64,000 nucleotides of DNA from Comamonas testosteroni (GCA_008727115.1 CP044131.1:1364001-1428000), one strand, 5' to 3'; positions 34,980 through 44,291 are shown, counted from the first letter of the stretch. Made by a program: numbers and translations. The notes: generated by a model not told the origin, from the sequence alone.

Positions 34980-36179
34980 TTAAGCGGCAGGCTGCTCGAA
35001 GTAGCGACGTGCCAGCAGATCCCAGAACTTGGAGCCGCGGCCGATGTTGTCGTCGTTGAAGTCGTAGGCCGGGTTGTGCAGGCTCACACCGGGCTGGCCG
35101 TTGGCAGGGCCGTTGCCAATCCAGCCATAGGCACCGGGCACGGCCTCCAGCATGAAGCCGAAGTCCTCGGCCGTCATGGCGGGCAGCACGTCGTCATGGG
35201 CATTGGCGTCGCCCACCACTTCGCGCATCACGGCAGCCATGAACTTGGCTTCCTTGGCATGGTTGGTGGTGTTGGGGTAGGCACCGGGGCGCAGCGTGAA
35301 CTCGGCCTGGCACAAGTGGGCAGCAGCGACATGGCTGCTGATGCGCTTGATGCCTTCGACAAACATCTCGCGCGTTTCCTTCTTCAGGGTGCGTACGGTG
35401 CCGGCGATGATGGCTTCATCGGGAATGATGTTCTCCACCGTGCCGCTGGTGATCTTGCCCACGGTGAGCACGGCCGAATCCAGCGGGTCGGTGCTGCGCG
35501 AGACCAGGGTCTGCAGCTGGCTGACGATGGCGCAGGCCACGGGAATCGGGTCCAGCGTGGTGTGGGGCATGGCCGCGTGGCCGCCCTTGCCGATGACCTT
35601 GATCTGAAAGCGCAGGGTGGAGGCCATGATGGGGCCCACACGCACGGCCATCTGGCCAGCGGGCAGCGAAGGCCAGTTGTGCAGGGCAAACACGGCTTCG
35701 CAGGGGAATTGCTCGAACAGGCCGTCATCCATCATGGCCTTGGCACCAGCGCCGCCTTCTTCACCGGGCTGGAAGATCAGGTGCACCGTACCGTCAAAGT
35801 CATTGTGCTGCGCCAGTGTGGTGGCCGCGCCCAGCAGCATGGTGGTGTGGCCGTCATGGCCGCAGGCGTGCATGCGGCCCTTGTTCTGGCTGATGTGCTC
35901 GAAGGTGTTGATTTCCGTGACGGGCAGAGCATCCATGTCGGCGCGGATGCCGATGCTGCGGCCGGGGTTGTCCTTGCTGCGGCCCTTGCCGTAAATGCTG
36001 GCGACAACGCCAGTCTGGCCCAGGCCGCGATGCACCTTGAGGCCCAAGGCGGTGAGATATGCGGCGACCTTGTCGCCAGTGCGGTGCTCTTCGTACTTGA
36101 GCTCAGGATTGGCGTGCAGATCGCGACGGAAGCTGAGCAGGGTGCCGAGGTGAGGAGTGATGTCGGGTGTAGATCGCAT
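34980..36179 (-). CDS. M20-family amidohydrolase (hippurate hydrolase-like)
   Basis: 399 aa, M20D subgroup. Metal and catalytic features are visible: MHACGHDGHTTMLLGAA, FQPGEEGGAGAKAMMDDGLF, ALHNWPSLPAG and the dimerisation-lid segment GKGGHAAMPHTTLDPI; a late MTAEDFGFML carries the last metal ligand region. Relatives hydrolyse N-acyl amino acids such as hippurate or indole-acetyl conjugates. The start MRSTPDITPHLGTLLSFRRD at 36179 matches the family; the longer open frame upstream is not conserved in character. The gene stands alone with its own terminator. Confidence 0.9.
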   Translation of the reverse strand: MRSTPDITPHLGTLLSFRRDLHANPELKYEEHRTGDKVAAYLTALGLKVHRGLGQTGVVASIYGKGRSKDNPGRSIGIRADMDALPVTEINTFEHISQNKGRMHACGHDGHTTMLLGAATTLAQHNDFDGTVHLIFQPGEEGGAGAKAMMDDGLFEQFPCEAVFALHNWPSLPAGQMAVRVGPIMASTLRFQIKVIGKGGHAAMPHTTLDPIPVACAIVSQLQTLVSRSTDPLDSAVLTVGKITSGTVENIIPDEAIIAGTVRTLKKETREMFVEGIKRISSHVAAAHLCQAEFTLRPGAYPNTTNHAKEAKFMAAVMREVVGDANAHDDVLPAMTAEDFGFMLEAVPGAYGWIGNGPANGQPGVSLHNPAYDFNDDNIGRGSKFWDLLARRYFEQPAA

Positions 36180-36505
36180 ACAGGGGCCGCGGAGCACCCA
36201 GCGCTTTAACTGTCGTGGCAGGCAAGCCTTGCGGACCTGCCGGTGACCGCAGCATTTCAATAGCAAGACCCCCATCATAGGCGTATGCGAAGGCTGGGGA
36301 CTTAGGTAGATACCGAAATCAGAGATTTCAACGCTTGTGCTAACTGAGCAAAAAGCAAGCAGTGACTCACAAGCGGTGGCGTATGGGGGTGCCAGGTGAC
36401 AGGCGAAGCCGCCAAGACGCCTGAGCAGGTGAGCGCAGAGGGCCTTTGGACCAGACAATGCCCCGGCTGCGCCGTGATGCCGGGCAAACGGCGAAAATGA
36501 GTCCT
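36180..36505. other. Divergent promoter region, amidohydrolase / DHH gene
   Basis: About 325 nt separating divergent genes. It should hold both promoters. I see no clear operator, terminator or repeat. Confidence 0.35.
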
Positions 36506-37525
36506 ATGACCGCACAGAACGCCAAAATTTCCCTGTTCCAGCAGTTGCTGGTGCGTCCCGATCGCAACGATCCCAATCCCCTCATCCTCTATCACGGTCG
36601 CCGCTGCCCCGATGGCTTTGGCGCAGCGCTTGCTGCCTGGTTGTTCTATGAAGGCCAGGCCGAGTTTCGCGGTCTGGATCACGGCGAGATCCAGACGGCC
36701 GACGACCTGGGTGATCTGACCGGTCGCGCGGTCTATGTGCTGGACTTCGCCTTCGAGCCCGTGCTGATGGCCGAAATTGAGTCGCGTGTCTCCAAGCTGG
36801 TGGTGCTGGATCACCACAAGAGCGCCGCCGAAAAGCTCAGTGGCTACCAGTGCCAGTGCGGCGTGGTGCACTTCGATATGAACAAATCCGGCGCGCGCCT
36901 GGCATGGGAGTTCTTCCAGGCCGACAAGCCCGTTCCCGGTCTGATTCGCTACATCGAAGATCGCGATATCTGGAAATGGGAGTTCCCCGAAAGCGCAGCT
37001 TTTCTGGCTGCGCTGGACATGGAGCCGGTGCGCACGTTCGAGCGCTGGGCCGAAATTGCCGCCTTCACGCCGGAGCAGGAGACGGTGTACATGGCCCGTG
37101 GCGGAGCCATGGACGAGAAGTTCCAGAAGCTCTGCGCCGACATCGCCGACGGCGCGCAGGTGCTGGTCTTCAACGGCAAGCAGGGCCTGATGGTCAACTG
37201 CCCCGGCATGTTCCACAGCCAGGTCGGTGACCTGCTGGCACGCCAGAGCGGCAGCTTTGCGCTGATGTGGCATGCCAATCACAAGGGAGTCAAGGTGGGC
37301 CTGCGCTCGCGCTCGGAATTCAACTGCATTCCGCTGGCCGAGAGCTTTGGCGGCGGTGGCCATGCTCAGGCCTGCGGCTTCAAGATGCCCAACGAGCGAC
37401 TGGTCGAGCTGCTGCAGGGCGAGCTCAAGGCCGATCCCGAAGCTCAGTATGAATTCGTCGCAGCGCCTACACTGACGTTTGACGAAGAAGGCAAGTGGGT
37501 TCGCGAGACACCCAAGTCGGCATAA
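36506..37525 (+). CDS. DHH-family phosphoesterase
   Basis: 339 aa. Motif I appears as YHGRRCPDGFGAALAAW (about 29-45), and the naming motif as VVLDHHKSAA (about 102-111). The C-terminal DHHA1 part ends with the substrate-binding FGGGGHAQACGF. DHH/DHHA1 proteins cleave short oligonucleotides or cyclic dinucleotides, or dephosphorylate nucleotides, with manganese. The spacing is that of a stand-alone DHH protein and not RecJ. ATG 36506 is preferred; ATG 36497 is three codons earlier and also possible. It converges on truC through a family B repeat that may be the terminator. Confidence 0.82.
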   Translation: MTAQNAKISLFQQLLVRPDRNDPNPLILYHGRRCPDGFGAALAAWLFYEGQAEFRGLDHGEIQTADDLGDLTGRAVYVLDFAFEPVLMAEIESRVSKLVVLDHHKSAAEKLSGYQCQCGVVHFDMNKSGARLAWEFFQADKPVPGLIRYIEDRDIWKWEFPESAAFLAALDMEPVRTFERWAEIAAFTPEQETVYMARGGAMDEKFQKLCADIADGAQVLVFNGKQGLMVNCPGMFHSQVGDLLARQSGSFALMWHANHKGVKVGLRSRSEFNCIPLAESFGGGGHAQACGFKMPNERLVELLQGELKADPEAQYEFVAAPTLTFDEEGKWVRETPKSA

Positions 37526-37568
37526 GCGCTTGCTTGAGGCTTCGAGTTAGCTCGGATGCTGGCAATAA

Positions 37569-37655
37569 AAGGAGCAGATAGCGCTCTGTAGTCTTGAGTT
37601 TCAGATGGTTTTGTATCTGAAATCAAGGATTGACAGGCGCTCGTAGCTCCTTTTT
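37569..37655 (+). repeat. Family B long hairpin repeat, copy 1
   Basis: Outer arms AAGGAGC (37569-37575) and GCTCCTT near 37646-37652 enclose inner arms CTTGAGTTTCAGAT and ATCTGAAATCAAG around a GGTTTTGT loop, with a T tract at the end. It matches a second copy at 52038-52128. It probably terminates the DHH gene transcript. Confidence 0.7.
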
Positions 37656-37656
37656 T

Positions 37657-38415
37657 TTATGCCAAAGCCTGCCAGCCGGGGAGCGCCAGCAATCTTTGCC
37701 AGTCCTGGGCTTCCTGCAGCTCGGGAAGGGCCGCCCAGTCCGCCTCAAAGCGCAGTGGTGTGCGACTCACGGGGTGGGCAATCTCCAGCGATTGGGCATG
37801 CAGCCACAGGCGCTGCAGGCCCAGGCGCTCGGCCCACCAGCGATTCAGCGGCCCTTTGCCGTGCGTCGCATCGCCAATGATGGGATGGGCGACATGCTTC
37901 AAATGGCGGCGAATCTGGTGCCGGCGGCCTGTGGTGGGCAGGGCCTGAACCAAGCTGATGCGGGTTTCGGGGTGGCGACCGTCATAGCTCTCAGGCCATG
38001 ACAGGCGTGCCAGGCAGCGCAGGCGGGTGTGTGCTTCCTGCACCGGTGCGTCTTCGGGTGCATCGTCGGGTTTGAGGGCGTGATCCACCTCGACCGCGTC
38101 AGGCAGCCAGCCGCGTACCAGAGCCCGATATTCCTTGCGCGTTTCATGCGCGGCAAAGCTGGCCGCCAGTGCGTGAGCCGCTTCCTTGTGCAGGGCCATC
38201 ACCAGCACGCCGCAAGTGCCTTTGTCCAGCCGGTGCACGGGCCAGACATGCTGGCCCAGTTGATCGCGCAGCGCCTGCATCACAAACCGGGTTTCATGGG
38301 CGTCCAGCCCTGTGCGATGCACCAGCCAGCCGGCAGGTTTGTAGACCGCCACCAGATGTTCGTCCTGCCAGAGAATGTGCAGCGGAGGATGGGCAGGCGC
38401 AGGGGCTTCGGTCAT
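37657..38415 (-). CDS. truC: tRNA pseudouridine(65) synthase TruC
   Basis: 252 aa, RluA-family fold without S4 domain. The catalytic segment is VWPVHRLDKGTCGVLVMAL with the essential Asp. The start LHILWQDEHLVAVYKPAGWL, the middle TGRRHQIRRHLKHVAHPIIG and GLQRLWLHA match what I remember of E. coli TruC, which modifies U65 of some tRNAs. Its stop codon lies at the edge of the family B repeat. It is divergent from rarD with about 270 nt between. Confidence 0.88.
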   Translation of the reverse strand: MTEAPAPAHPPLHILWQDEHLVAVYKPAGWLVHRTGLDAHETRFVMQALRDQLGQHVWPVHRLDKGTCGVLVMALHKEAAHALAASFAAHETRKEYRALVRGWLPDAVEVDHALKPDDAPEDAPVQEAHTRLRCLARLSWPESYDGRHPETRISLVQALPTTGRRHQIRRHLKHVAHPIIGDATHGKGPLNRWWAERLGLQRLWLHAQSLEIAHPVSRTPLRFEADWAALPELQEAQDWQRLLALPGWQALA

Positions 38416-38689
38416 GGTCGAGGAGGTGACAAGGGGCTAGGCCCGGAGGGGGTACAGGCAGGGCGAGCCGCACTCTACCCCAGCACTGGCTCTTGTGTGC
38501 ACCGGTTTGAACATACCTGGGCGCGGGGGCTGGCATGGGTGGGCGGGCACACGCCATGCAGAGCCTTCGCAGACAATAAGGCCTCTGGTTTACAGCGGTG
38601 CTCAATGGCTGTATTGCTTCTTTATTCATAGCTTCTTGCGCTTTCTGGTTAAGCGTTTGAGGCTGTTTTTTATTGGTTTTTCTGTTGTG

Positions 38690-39580
38690 ATGTTCAAGGG
38701 CGTTATCGTCTCGGTTCTGGCGTCCTTTTTGTTCGCTTGCCTCTATTACCTCTCCCCCTTTCTCGCCCCTCTCGACGGTGAGCAGATCTTTGGCTGGCGC
38801 GTGCTGGTGACGCTGCCTTTCACCACGGTTTTGCTGTTTGCGCGCAAGGAAACTGCCGCCGTTTATGGATTGGTGTTGCGAGCCCTGAAGCAGCCCCGGT
38901 TTGGCGGCTTGCTTTTGCTGAGCGCGGCGCTGCTGGGTGTGCAGCTGTGGATTTTTATGTGGGCTCCCATGAATGGGGCGGCGCTGCCGGTGTCACTGGG
39001 TTACTTTTTGCTGCCCCTGGTGATGGTGGTCGCCGGGCGGCTGCTGTTTGCCGAGCGGCTGACCAAGGGGCAGGCCCTGGCCACCCTGGTGGCGGCAGCG
39101 GGCGTGGCTCACGAGTTCTGGCAGGCCGGCGGAATGTCCTGGGAGACCTGGGTGGTGGCGCTGGGCTATACGGCGTATTTTTCGCTGCGCCGTGGCTTGA
39201 GGACCGATACTCTGGCCGGCCACTGGATCGATATGGCCCTGCTGGTGCCCGCCGCTATTTACTTCACGCTGCGCGCTCCCAATAGCTGGCTTCTGGTGGC
39301 GCAGCACTCCGAGCTGTGGGTGCTGCTGGCGGTGCTGGGCATTGTCAGTGCCGTGGCGCTGGCGCTGTACATGGTTGCCAGTCGCTGGCTGCCTTTGGGG
39401 CTGTTCGGGCTGCTGTCCTATGTGGAGCCCGCACTGCTGGTGGTGGTGGCCTGGCTGCTGGGCGAGAGCATTGCACCGCAGCAGGTGATGACGTATGTGC
39501 TGATTTTTGTGGCCGTAGGCCTGCTAATCGTCGATGGCATCTGGCATTTATGGCGCATGCGTTCGCACAGAGTGCACTGA
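38690..39580 (+). CDS. rarD: RarD-like EamA-family membrane transporter
   Basis: 296 aa with ten predicted membrane helices. The start MFKGVIVSVLASFLFACLYY and the following FLAPLDGEQIFGWRVLVTLP are typical of RarD. The family belongs to the drug/metabolite transporter superfamily and has no firmly assigned substrate (chloramphenicol sensitivity is linked to the name). The ATG at 38690 fits the family; the open frame extends much further upstream with non-membrane sequence that I do not believe is translated. It may be cotranscribed with ddh 70 nt downstream. Confidence 0.86.
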   Translation: MFKGVIVSVLASFLFACLYYLSPFLAPLDGEQIFGWRVLVTLPFTTVLLFARKETAAVYGLVLRALKQPRFGGLLLLSAALLGVQLWIFMWAPMNGAALPVSLGYFLLPLVMVVAGRLLFAERLTKGQALATLVAAAGVAHEFWQAGGMSWETWVVALGYTAYFSLRRGLRTDTLAGHWIDMALLVPAAIYFTLRAPNSWLLVAQHSELWVLLAVLGIVSAVALALYMVASRWLPLGLFGLLSYVEPALLVVVAWLLGESIAPQQVMTYVLIFVAVGLLIVDGIWHLWRMRSHRVH

Positions 39581-39650
39581 GGGCGATTAAGGATGCGTGC
39601 TCTAACAAGGCAATAATTGCTGCTTTGTCTCTTTGAAGGAATTGCTCGTC

Positions 39651-40646
39651 ATGGCATCGACCCCATCCCCTATCCGCGTTGGCATTGTCGGTTACGGCAA
39701 TCTGGGGCGCGGCGTGGAAGCCGCAGTCGCCAAGAACCCCGATATGCAACTGACGGGTATTTACACTCGCCGCGATCCCTCTCAGCTCAAGCCTTTGCAT
39801 GCGGGCACGCCCGTGCATGCCATGGACAGCCTGCTCTCGCACAAGGGCCAGGTCGATGTGCTGGTCCTGTGCGGCGGCTCCAAGGACGATCTGCCCAAGC
39901 AGGCCCCCGAGCTGGCAGCCCACTTCAATCTGGTGGACAGCTTTGACACCCATGCCCGCATCCCCGAGCACTTTGCCAATGTGGACAAGGCCGCCCAGGG
40001 CGGCCAGTGCACGGCCCTGATCTCGGCCGGCTGGGACCCCGGCATGTTCTCCATCAACCGCGTGATGGGCGAAGCCCTGCTGCCCGACGGCGCGACCTAC
40101 ACCTTCTGGGGCAAGGGCCTGAGCCAGGGTCACTCCGACGCGATTCGCCGCGTCGAAGGCGTGGCGGGCGGCGTGCAGTACACCATTCCCGTGGAAGAAG
40201 CCGTCAACAAGGTGCGCTCCGGCGTGCGCCCCGAGCTGAGCACGCGCGAAAAGCACAAGCGTGACTGCTATGTGGTGCTCAAGGAAGGTGCTGATGCAGA
40301 AGCCGTGCGCAAGACTATCGTGGAAATGCCCCACTACTTTGACCAGTACGACACCACGGTGAACTTCATCACGGCCGAAGAACTGGCCCGCGACCACGCT
40401 GCCATGCCTCACGGCGGCTTTGTGATTCGTAGCGGCAACACCAGCGCTGAGAACAAGCAGGTCATCGAATACCGCCTGCAGCTGGACAGCAATCCTGAGT
40501 TCACCTCCAGCGTGCTGGTGGCCTATGCCCGTGCCGTGCACCGCATGGCCCAGAGCGGCCAGCACGGTTGCAAGACCGTGTTTGATGTGGCCCCCGGCCT
40601 GCTCTCGCCCAAGAGCGCTGCCGATCTGCGCGCCGAGCTGCTGTAA
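39651..40646 (+). CDS. ddh: meso-Diaminopimelate D-dehydrogenase
   Basis: 331 aa. The Rossmann motif VGIVGYGNLGRGVEAAV is near residues 10-26, and the diagnostic segments SAGWDPGMFSINRVMGEALL, TYTFWGKGLSQGHSDAIRR and MPHGGFVIRSG are those of Ddh. The enzyme makes meso-diaminopimelate in one NADPH-dependent step from tetrahydrodipicolinate, by-passing the succinylase branch, and supplies peptidoglycan and lysine synthesis. ATG 39651 has GAAGGA upstream at about 10 nt. A strong terminator follows. Confidence 0.92.
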   Translation: MASTPSPIRVGIVGYGNLGRGVEAAVAKNPDMQLTGIYTRRDPSQLKPLHAGTPVHAMDSLLSHKGQVDVLVLCGGSKDDLPKQAPELAAHFNLVDSFDTHARIPEHFANVDKAAQGGQCTALISAGWDPGMFSINRVMGEALLPDGATYTFWGKGLSQGHSDAIRRVEGVAGGVQYTIPVEEAVNKVRSGVRPELSTREKHKRDCYVVLKEGADAEAVRKTIVEMPHYFDQYDTTVNFITAEELARDHAAMPHGGFVIRSGNTSAENKQVIEYRLQLDSNPEFTSSVLVAYARAVHRMAQSGQHGCKTVFDVAPGLLSPKSAADLRAELL

Positions 40647-40664
40647 ACCTTCAGCGCCTCATGC

Positions 40665-40696
40665 AAAAAGCCTCATCAGTTTGATGAGGCTTTTTT
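40665..40696 (+). terminator. Rho-independent terminator after ddh
   Basis: AAAAAGCCTCATCA (40665-40678) pairs with TGATGAGGCTTTTT (40682-40695) around a 3-nt loop, followed by T. It lies 19 nt after the ddh stop. Confidence 0.92.
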
Positions 40697-40698
40697 GT

Positions 40699-40745
40699 AT
40701 CAAATATGCCTGAAGTGCTTAACTATCAAGCGCTGTTAGCTATCA
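40699..40745 (+). repeat. Family A dispersed repeat between ddh and MFS gene
   Basis: ATCAAATATGCCTGAAGTGC at the left end and CAAGCGCTGTTAGCTATCA at the right. This is the most canonical copy of the family in the window. It sits directly after the ddh terminator, between convergent genes. Confidence 0.65.
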
Positions 40746-40747
40746 CA

Positions 40748-42058
40748 TCAGGAATTGTAGGGAGTGCCTTTGCCCGTGCCCACACGCGCAGCGTCTTCTA
40801 GGCGATCCACATCGCGCAGCGGCTTGAACAACGACATCCAGCCGCCCACCACACCCAGCGTGCACAAGCTACCCACAATGGCGGCGGGCACCGCGCCCAG
40901 CCAGGCGGCGCTGCTGCCCGCGCGGAACTCGCCCAGTTCGTTGGATGAGCCAATGAACAGCATGTTTACGGCATTCACGCGGCCACGCATATGGTCTGGC
41001 GTGGAGAACTGCACCAGAGCGCTGCGAATGTAGACGCTGACCATATCGGCGGCACCTGCCATGGCCAGCATCAGCATGGACAGCACAAACCAGTGCGACA
41101 GTGCAAACACCAGATTGGCCAGGCCGAACACAGCGACGGCCGCAAACATCACCTTGCCCACGCGGCGCTTGATGGGGCGCGATGCCAGCCACAGACCCAT
41201 GCAGACCTCGCCCACAGCCATGGACGAGCGCAGCAGGCCCAGGCCCTCGGGGCCGACCTTGAGGACTTCATGTGCATAGACAGGGAGCAGAGCCACCACG
41301 CCGCCCAGCAGCACGGCAAACAGGTCGAGCGAGATAGTGCCCAGAATAATGGGTTGAGTGCGCATGAAGTGCAGACCCTCGCCAAAGCGCTGCCACATGG
41401 TGGTGTGCTCGTCGGCAGTGATTTTGGGGCTGGCAAAAGACACAGGTACCTGGCTCAGCAGGGCTGAGCCCAGGATCAAGGCGATGCCGCAAACTGCATA
41501 GGTCAGCACGCCCCCGCCGAGTGCATAGAGCAGGCCGCCCAGCACGGGAGCGGCAATGGCCGAGATACGCATCAACATGCTGTTGGTGGCAAGGGCCTTG
41601 GCCAGTTGCTCACGGGCCACGATCTGCGGCAGCAGGCTTTGCAGGGCTGGCCCGCTGAAGGCGCGGCTGCAACCAAACAGCACCACCACGGCATAAATCC
41701 CGTGCACATTGTGTGCGCCGCTCTGGGCCATCAACCAGAGCAGGCCCGAGCACACTGCAGCCACCAGCCAACTCATGCCGAGCAGGCGTTTGCGGCTCAT
41801 GCGATCGCTCAGATCGCCTGCGGGAATCAACAGGCCCGCCATGGGCAGAAACTGTGCCAGCCCCACATAGGCCAAAGACAGCGGATCGCGCGTGATCTCA
41901 TATACCTGCCAGGCGACGACCACCGCCTGCATCTGCTGCGCAAACATGGCCAGCATGCGTGCCAGTACAAAGTGAATGAACGCCGGGTCTTTCAGAGGAG
42001 GACGAGTCGGTGGCTGAGTGTTTGGGCTTGCAGAGCAAGAGGAAGCGAGCTGAGACAA
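40748..42058 (-). CDS. MFS transporter, EntS/MFS_3-like
   Basis: About 436 aa with 11-12 membrane helices. The first loop contains LIPAGDLSDRMSRKRLLG, the MFS motif A, and helix 1 AMFAQQMQAVVVAWQVYEIT is typical of the MFS_3 group that includes the enterobactin exporter EntS. The start is uncertain: TTG at 42058 (MSQLASSCSASPNTQPP) has a GGA-containing site upstream and gives a family-like N-terminus, while an ATG at 42235 would add 59 non-conserved residues. The substrate is unknown. It stands alone. Confidence 0.78.
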   Translation of the reverse strand: MSQLASSCSASPNTQPPTRPPLKDPAFIHFVLARMLAMFAQQMQAVVVAWQVYEITRDPLSLAYVGLAQFLPMAGLLIPAGDLSDRMSRKRLLGMSWLVAAVCSGLLWLMAQSGAHNVHGIYAVVVLFGCSRAFSGPALQSLLPQIVAREQLAKALATNSMLMRISAIAAPVLGGLLYALGGGVLTYAVCGIALILGSALLSQVPVSFASPKITADEHTTMWQRFGEGLHFMRTQPIILGTISLDLFAVLLGGVVALLPVYAHEVLKVGPEGLGLLRSSMAVGEVCMGLWLASRPIKRRVGKVMFAAVAVFGLANLVFALSHWFVLSMLMLAMAGAADMVSVYIRSALVQFSTPDHMRGRVNAVNMLFIGSSNELGEFRAGSSAAWLGAVPAAIVGSLCTLGVVGGWMSLFKPLRDVDRLEDAARVGTGKGTPYNS

Positions 42059-42387
42059 GATAAGTTCCGTGAAGCAGCAGTGGAGCTTGCATGCCGGGAT
42101 GGATTGCACGCGGATCCAGCTAAGAGTCTGGCTGCCGAGTATGAGCGATGGGGCTGAATGCCGGGCGACTGCTTTGCGATAGTGCGGCTGCCGTGCGTGA
42201 TATGCGAAGCCGGCAAAGAAAGAGCCGCGAAACACCGCAGTAAACGCGCTGGTTTTGTCAAAAAATGTTCACCGACGATGGCATGCGCTTCTTTCCCACA
42301 AGGAAAGGGCAGGCGTCGATTCACCATAGCTCCATGCAAATAGTTTGGCGTTGTGCATAGCGACGCTTTCACCCAAGGAGCCACATC
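42059..42387. other. Intergenic region between divergent MFS gene and 115-aa gene
   Basis: About 330 nt without a convincing gene if the TTG start of the MFS gene is right. It should hold both promoters. Nothing else recognised. Confidence 0.35.
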
Positions 42388-42735
42388 ATGTCCATGCTTT
42401 CGATGCAATACGCAGGAACCCTTTTGGGGCGGGATGCAGTCATTGAATTTCCGGACAGCAAGGCAGAAGTGCGCTACACGGCCAAAGGGCAGATGCGCTG
42501 GCGTGTCGTGGACTCACAGGGCCATGTCTCGGAGGGCTGCGAAAAACTCAGCTATCTGCAACTTAGCGATCATCTGCATTTTCTGAACTGGATCGAGAAA
42601 ACCGGCTTCACGGTCAGCCAAGTGATCGATTCGGCCAAAGGTACGGTGCAGGCGTTCTGGTCATATGCAGATGATCAGTGCGAGACAGGGCATCGCTCCT
42701 CCATGTTTGTGGAAGGGCGCTTTCAACTGCGCTGA
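42388..42735 (+). CDS. Small conserved-looking protein, possibly MoaF-like fold
   Basis: 115 aa, soluble, no signal peptide. The alternating beta pattern (GRDAVIEFPDSKAEVRYTA, LHFLNWIEKTGFTVSQVID, GTVQAFWSYA) suggests a small barrel like the MoaF/lipocalin-like group, but this is a weak guess. The ATG at 42388 is preceded by AAGGAG about 8 nt upstream, a good ribosome-binding site. It has its own terminator. The function is unknown. Confidence 0.65.
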   Translation: MSMLSMQYAGTLLGRDAVIEFPDSKAEVRYTAKGQMRWRVVDSQGHVSEGCEKLSYLQLSDHLHFLNWIEKTGFTVSQVIDSAKGTVQAFWSYADDQCETGHRSSMFVEGRFQLR

Positions 42736-42772
42736 ATGGTTTCGTGTGTGAGGTCTGTGTCTCTCCTCTCTT

Positions 42773-42801
42773 GCCGGCATCCCAAAGGTGCCGGCTTTTT
42801 T
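42773..42801 (+). terminator. Rho-independent terminator after 115-aa gene
   Basis: GCCGGCA (42773-42779) and TGCCGGC (42789-42795) pair, followed by a T run. It lies 38 nt after the stop codon. Confidence 0.85.
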
Positions 42802-43077
42802 ATCTGTGAAACATCAATGAGACAGGCAGTCATTGCATATTTTTTGATCGCTTTGCCTGAATCCAGTGCCTGTGCGGGTTTGCAGCGTTTCCCTGTGGGT
42901 TGTCCACAGGCAGCTCCACAGTTGATGGGCATAAAGCAGCGGCTGCAGTGGTCACAAGCATGTCTGTGAAAATGCTTTCTAACTGTTTGTTGTAGAAGAC
43001 ATTTTCGAGAGAAGCAAGCTGCAGTTGTCTGCTGATAAGCCGTGAAACATTCCTGATGTCCCAAGACTTGAGACAAG
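42802..43077. other. Intergenic stretch between two terminators
   Basis: About 275 nt between the plus- and minus-strand terminators of convergent genes. No gene seen. A single DnaA-box-like TTGTCCACA occurs near 42900 but without others around it. Confidence 0.35.
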
Positions 43078-43106
43078 AAAAAAGCCGGCTTGAGGCCGGC
43101 TTTTTT
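43078..43106 (-). terminator. Rho-independent terminator of META/DUF4377 lipoprotein gene
   Basis: AAAAAAGCCGGC (43078-43089) pairs with GCCGGCTTTTTT (43095-43106) around TTGAG. It lies 15 nt after the stop of the minus-strand gene. Confidence 0.88.
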
Positions 43107-43120
43107 CTCAGAGGGCAAAT

Positions 43121-43942
43121 TTACTTGCGCTTGTCGACGATGGCAGAGGACACCACCATGTCCAGTACATAGGCATAGCTCGATGCGTCGGCAGGCACGT
43201 TCTTGCGCTTGAAGCGGTTGATGCGAAGAATATTGCTCACGCCGGCTTCATGCTTGTAGCCTTCAATTTCGCTGTAGAAGTGCTCCCACTCGCCTGTAGA
43301 CGTTTTGAGTCCGTTATCGTCGTAACGGATTTCACGCACTTGCAGGCATTGGTAATTCTTCATGACGCCATGGTGGCAGGCTTTGCGCTCGGGGCCGACT
43401 TCCAGGAATATTCGCTCGGGTGCGCTGCCGTACTGTGTCTGGGCTGTAGGCTTGCCGTTGAGCTGCCAGCGCGTTCCATCAATGAATTGCAGAGTCAGTT
43501 GTGGCTGCTCTTCAGCCGAGCTTCCCAGTTGCACATTCCACTGCTTGGCTGTGGGCAGAATGCGTGCGACCTTTTGCTCCAGCATCATCAACTGGTTGTC
43601 ATTGCATGCGCGCAGGGTGCTCATGCCGCGTTGCAGGTTCAGGCGCTGACCTTCGACGCTGTAGCCGGAGGAGATGACGTTGCACAGGTTCTTGACGACA
43701 ACGCGTTGCTCCACGAAGTCCAGTTCGATAGGCGCATGATTGGAGCTGAGAAACCAAGTCTGGTCGTCATTGCCTGTCGGGTTGAATGCCTTTTGCAGCT
43801 TCCAGTGATAAGCCGTCAGGGACGCGGCATCGCCGACAGGGCCGCTAGGGCCGGGCTTGGCAGCTCCTCCACCAGTAGTGGTGCAGGCAGCCAGGGTCAT
43901 GGATGCAACGAGAGGAAGGCACCAGGTCCAACGAAAAGTCAT
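43121..43942 (-). CDS. META and DUF4377 domain lipoprotein
   Basis: 273 aa lipoprotein: lipobox LAAC with C20 after a short signal peptide. The first half (about 45-150) resembles a META domain (ASLTAYHWKLQKAFNP, VVVKNLCNVISSGYSVEG, LRACNDNQLMMLEQKVARIL). The second half (about 175-265) resembles DUF4377 (IFLEVGPERKACHHGVMKNY, CLQVREIRYDDNG, WEHFYSEIEGYKHEAGVSNI). HslJ-type META proteins relate to heat-shock and novobiocin resistance in E. coli, but the role here is unknown. The ATG at 43942 has AAGGAAA upstream. Its own terminator follows. Confidence 0.85.
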   Translation of the reverse strand: MTFRWTWCLPLVASMTLAACTTTGGGAAKPGPSGPVGDAASLTAYHWKLQKAFNPTGNDDQTWFLSSNHAPIELDFVEQRVVVKNLCNVISSGYSVEGQRLNLQRGMSTLRACNDNQLMMLEQKVARILPTAKQWNVQLGSSAEEQPQLTLQFIDGTRWQLNGKPTAQTQYGSAPERIFLEVGPERKACHHGVMKNYQCLQVREIRYDDNGLKTSTGEWEHFYSEIEGYKHEAGVSNILRINRFKRKNVPADASSYAYVLDMVVSSAIVDKRK

Positions 43943-44291
43943 AGAGTTTCCTTGAAAATTTGAGCAAGGTTTGAAAAATGGCGACAGCGAACGATGTTCG
44001 TGCTGTCTGTACCCTGTTGACCATATCAGCTTCTGGCATCGCTTCCCGACCTTTCTCAAACGGCGCAAGCCATAGTCAGAGCCAAAGTGTCAGCAGGTGA
44101 AGCGCAGCGAAAGCAGAAAAATGGTTTCATCACGCGGACTTGCACGTCCATGCAAGATGCCACGTGAAGTCTCTGTAAAACTGGAAAAAATCCGTGTAGG
44201 CGGTATGCTGATTTGTGGGTGGTGAGTTTGTCGGGTGCTACCCTAGCGCAGGCGGCTTGTGAGTGAAGTAGCTAGGTATCAAGGAGATTAT
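43943..44291. other. Divergent promoter region between two lipoprotein genes
   Basis: About 350 nt between divergent lipoprotein genes. It should hold both promoters. No repeat, operator or gene recognised. Confidence 0.35.

Noticed and set aside
42900-42908. DnaA-box-like TTGTCCACA, possible origin
   Set aside because: Only one box, no cluster, no dnaA or dnaN nearby.
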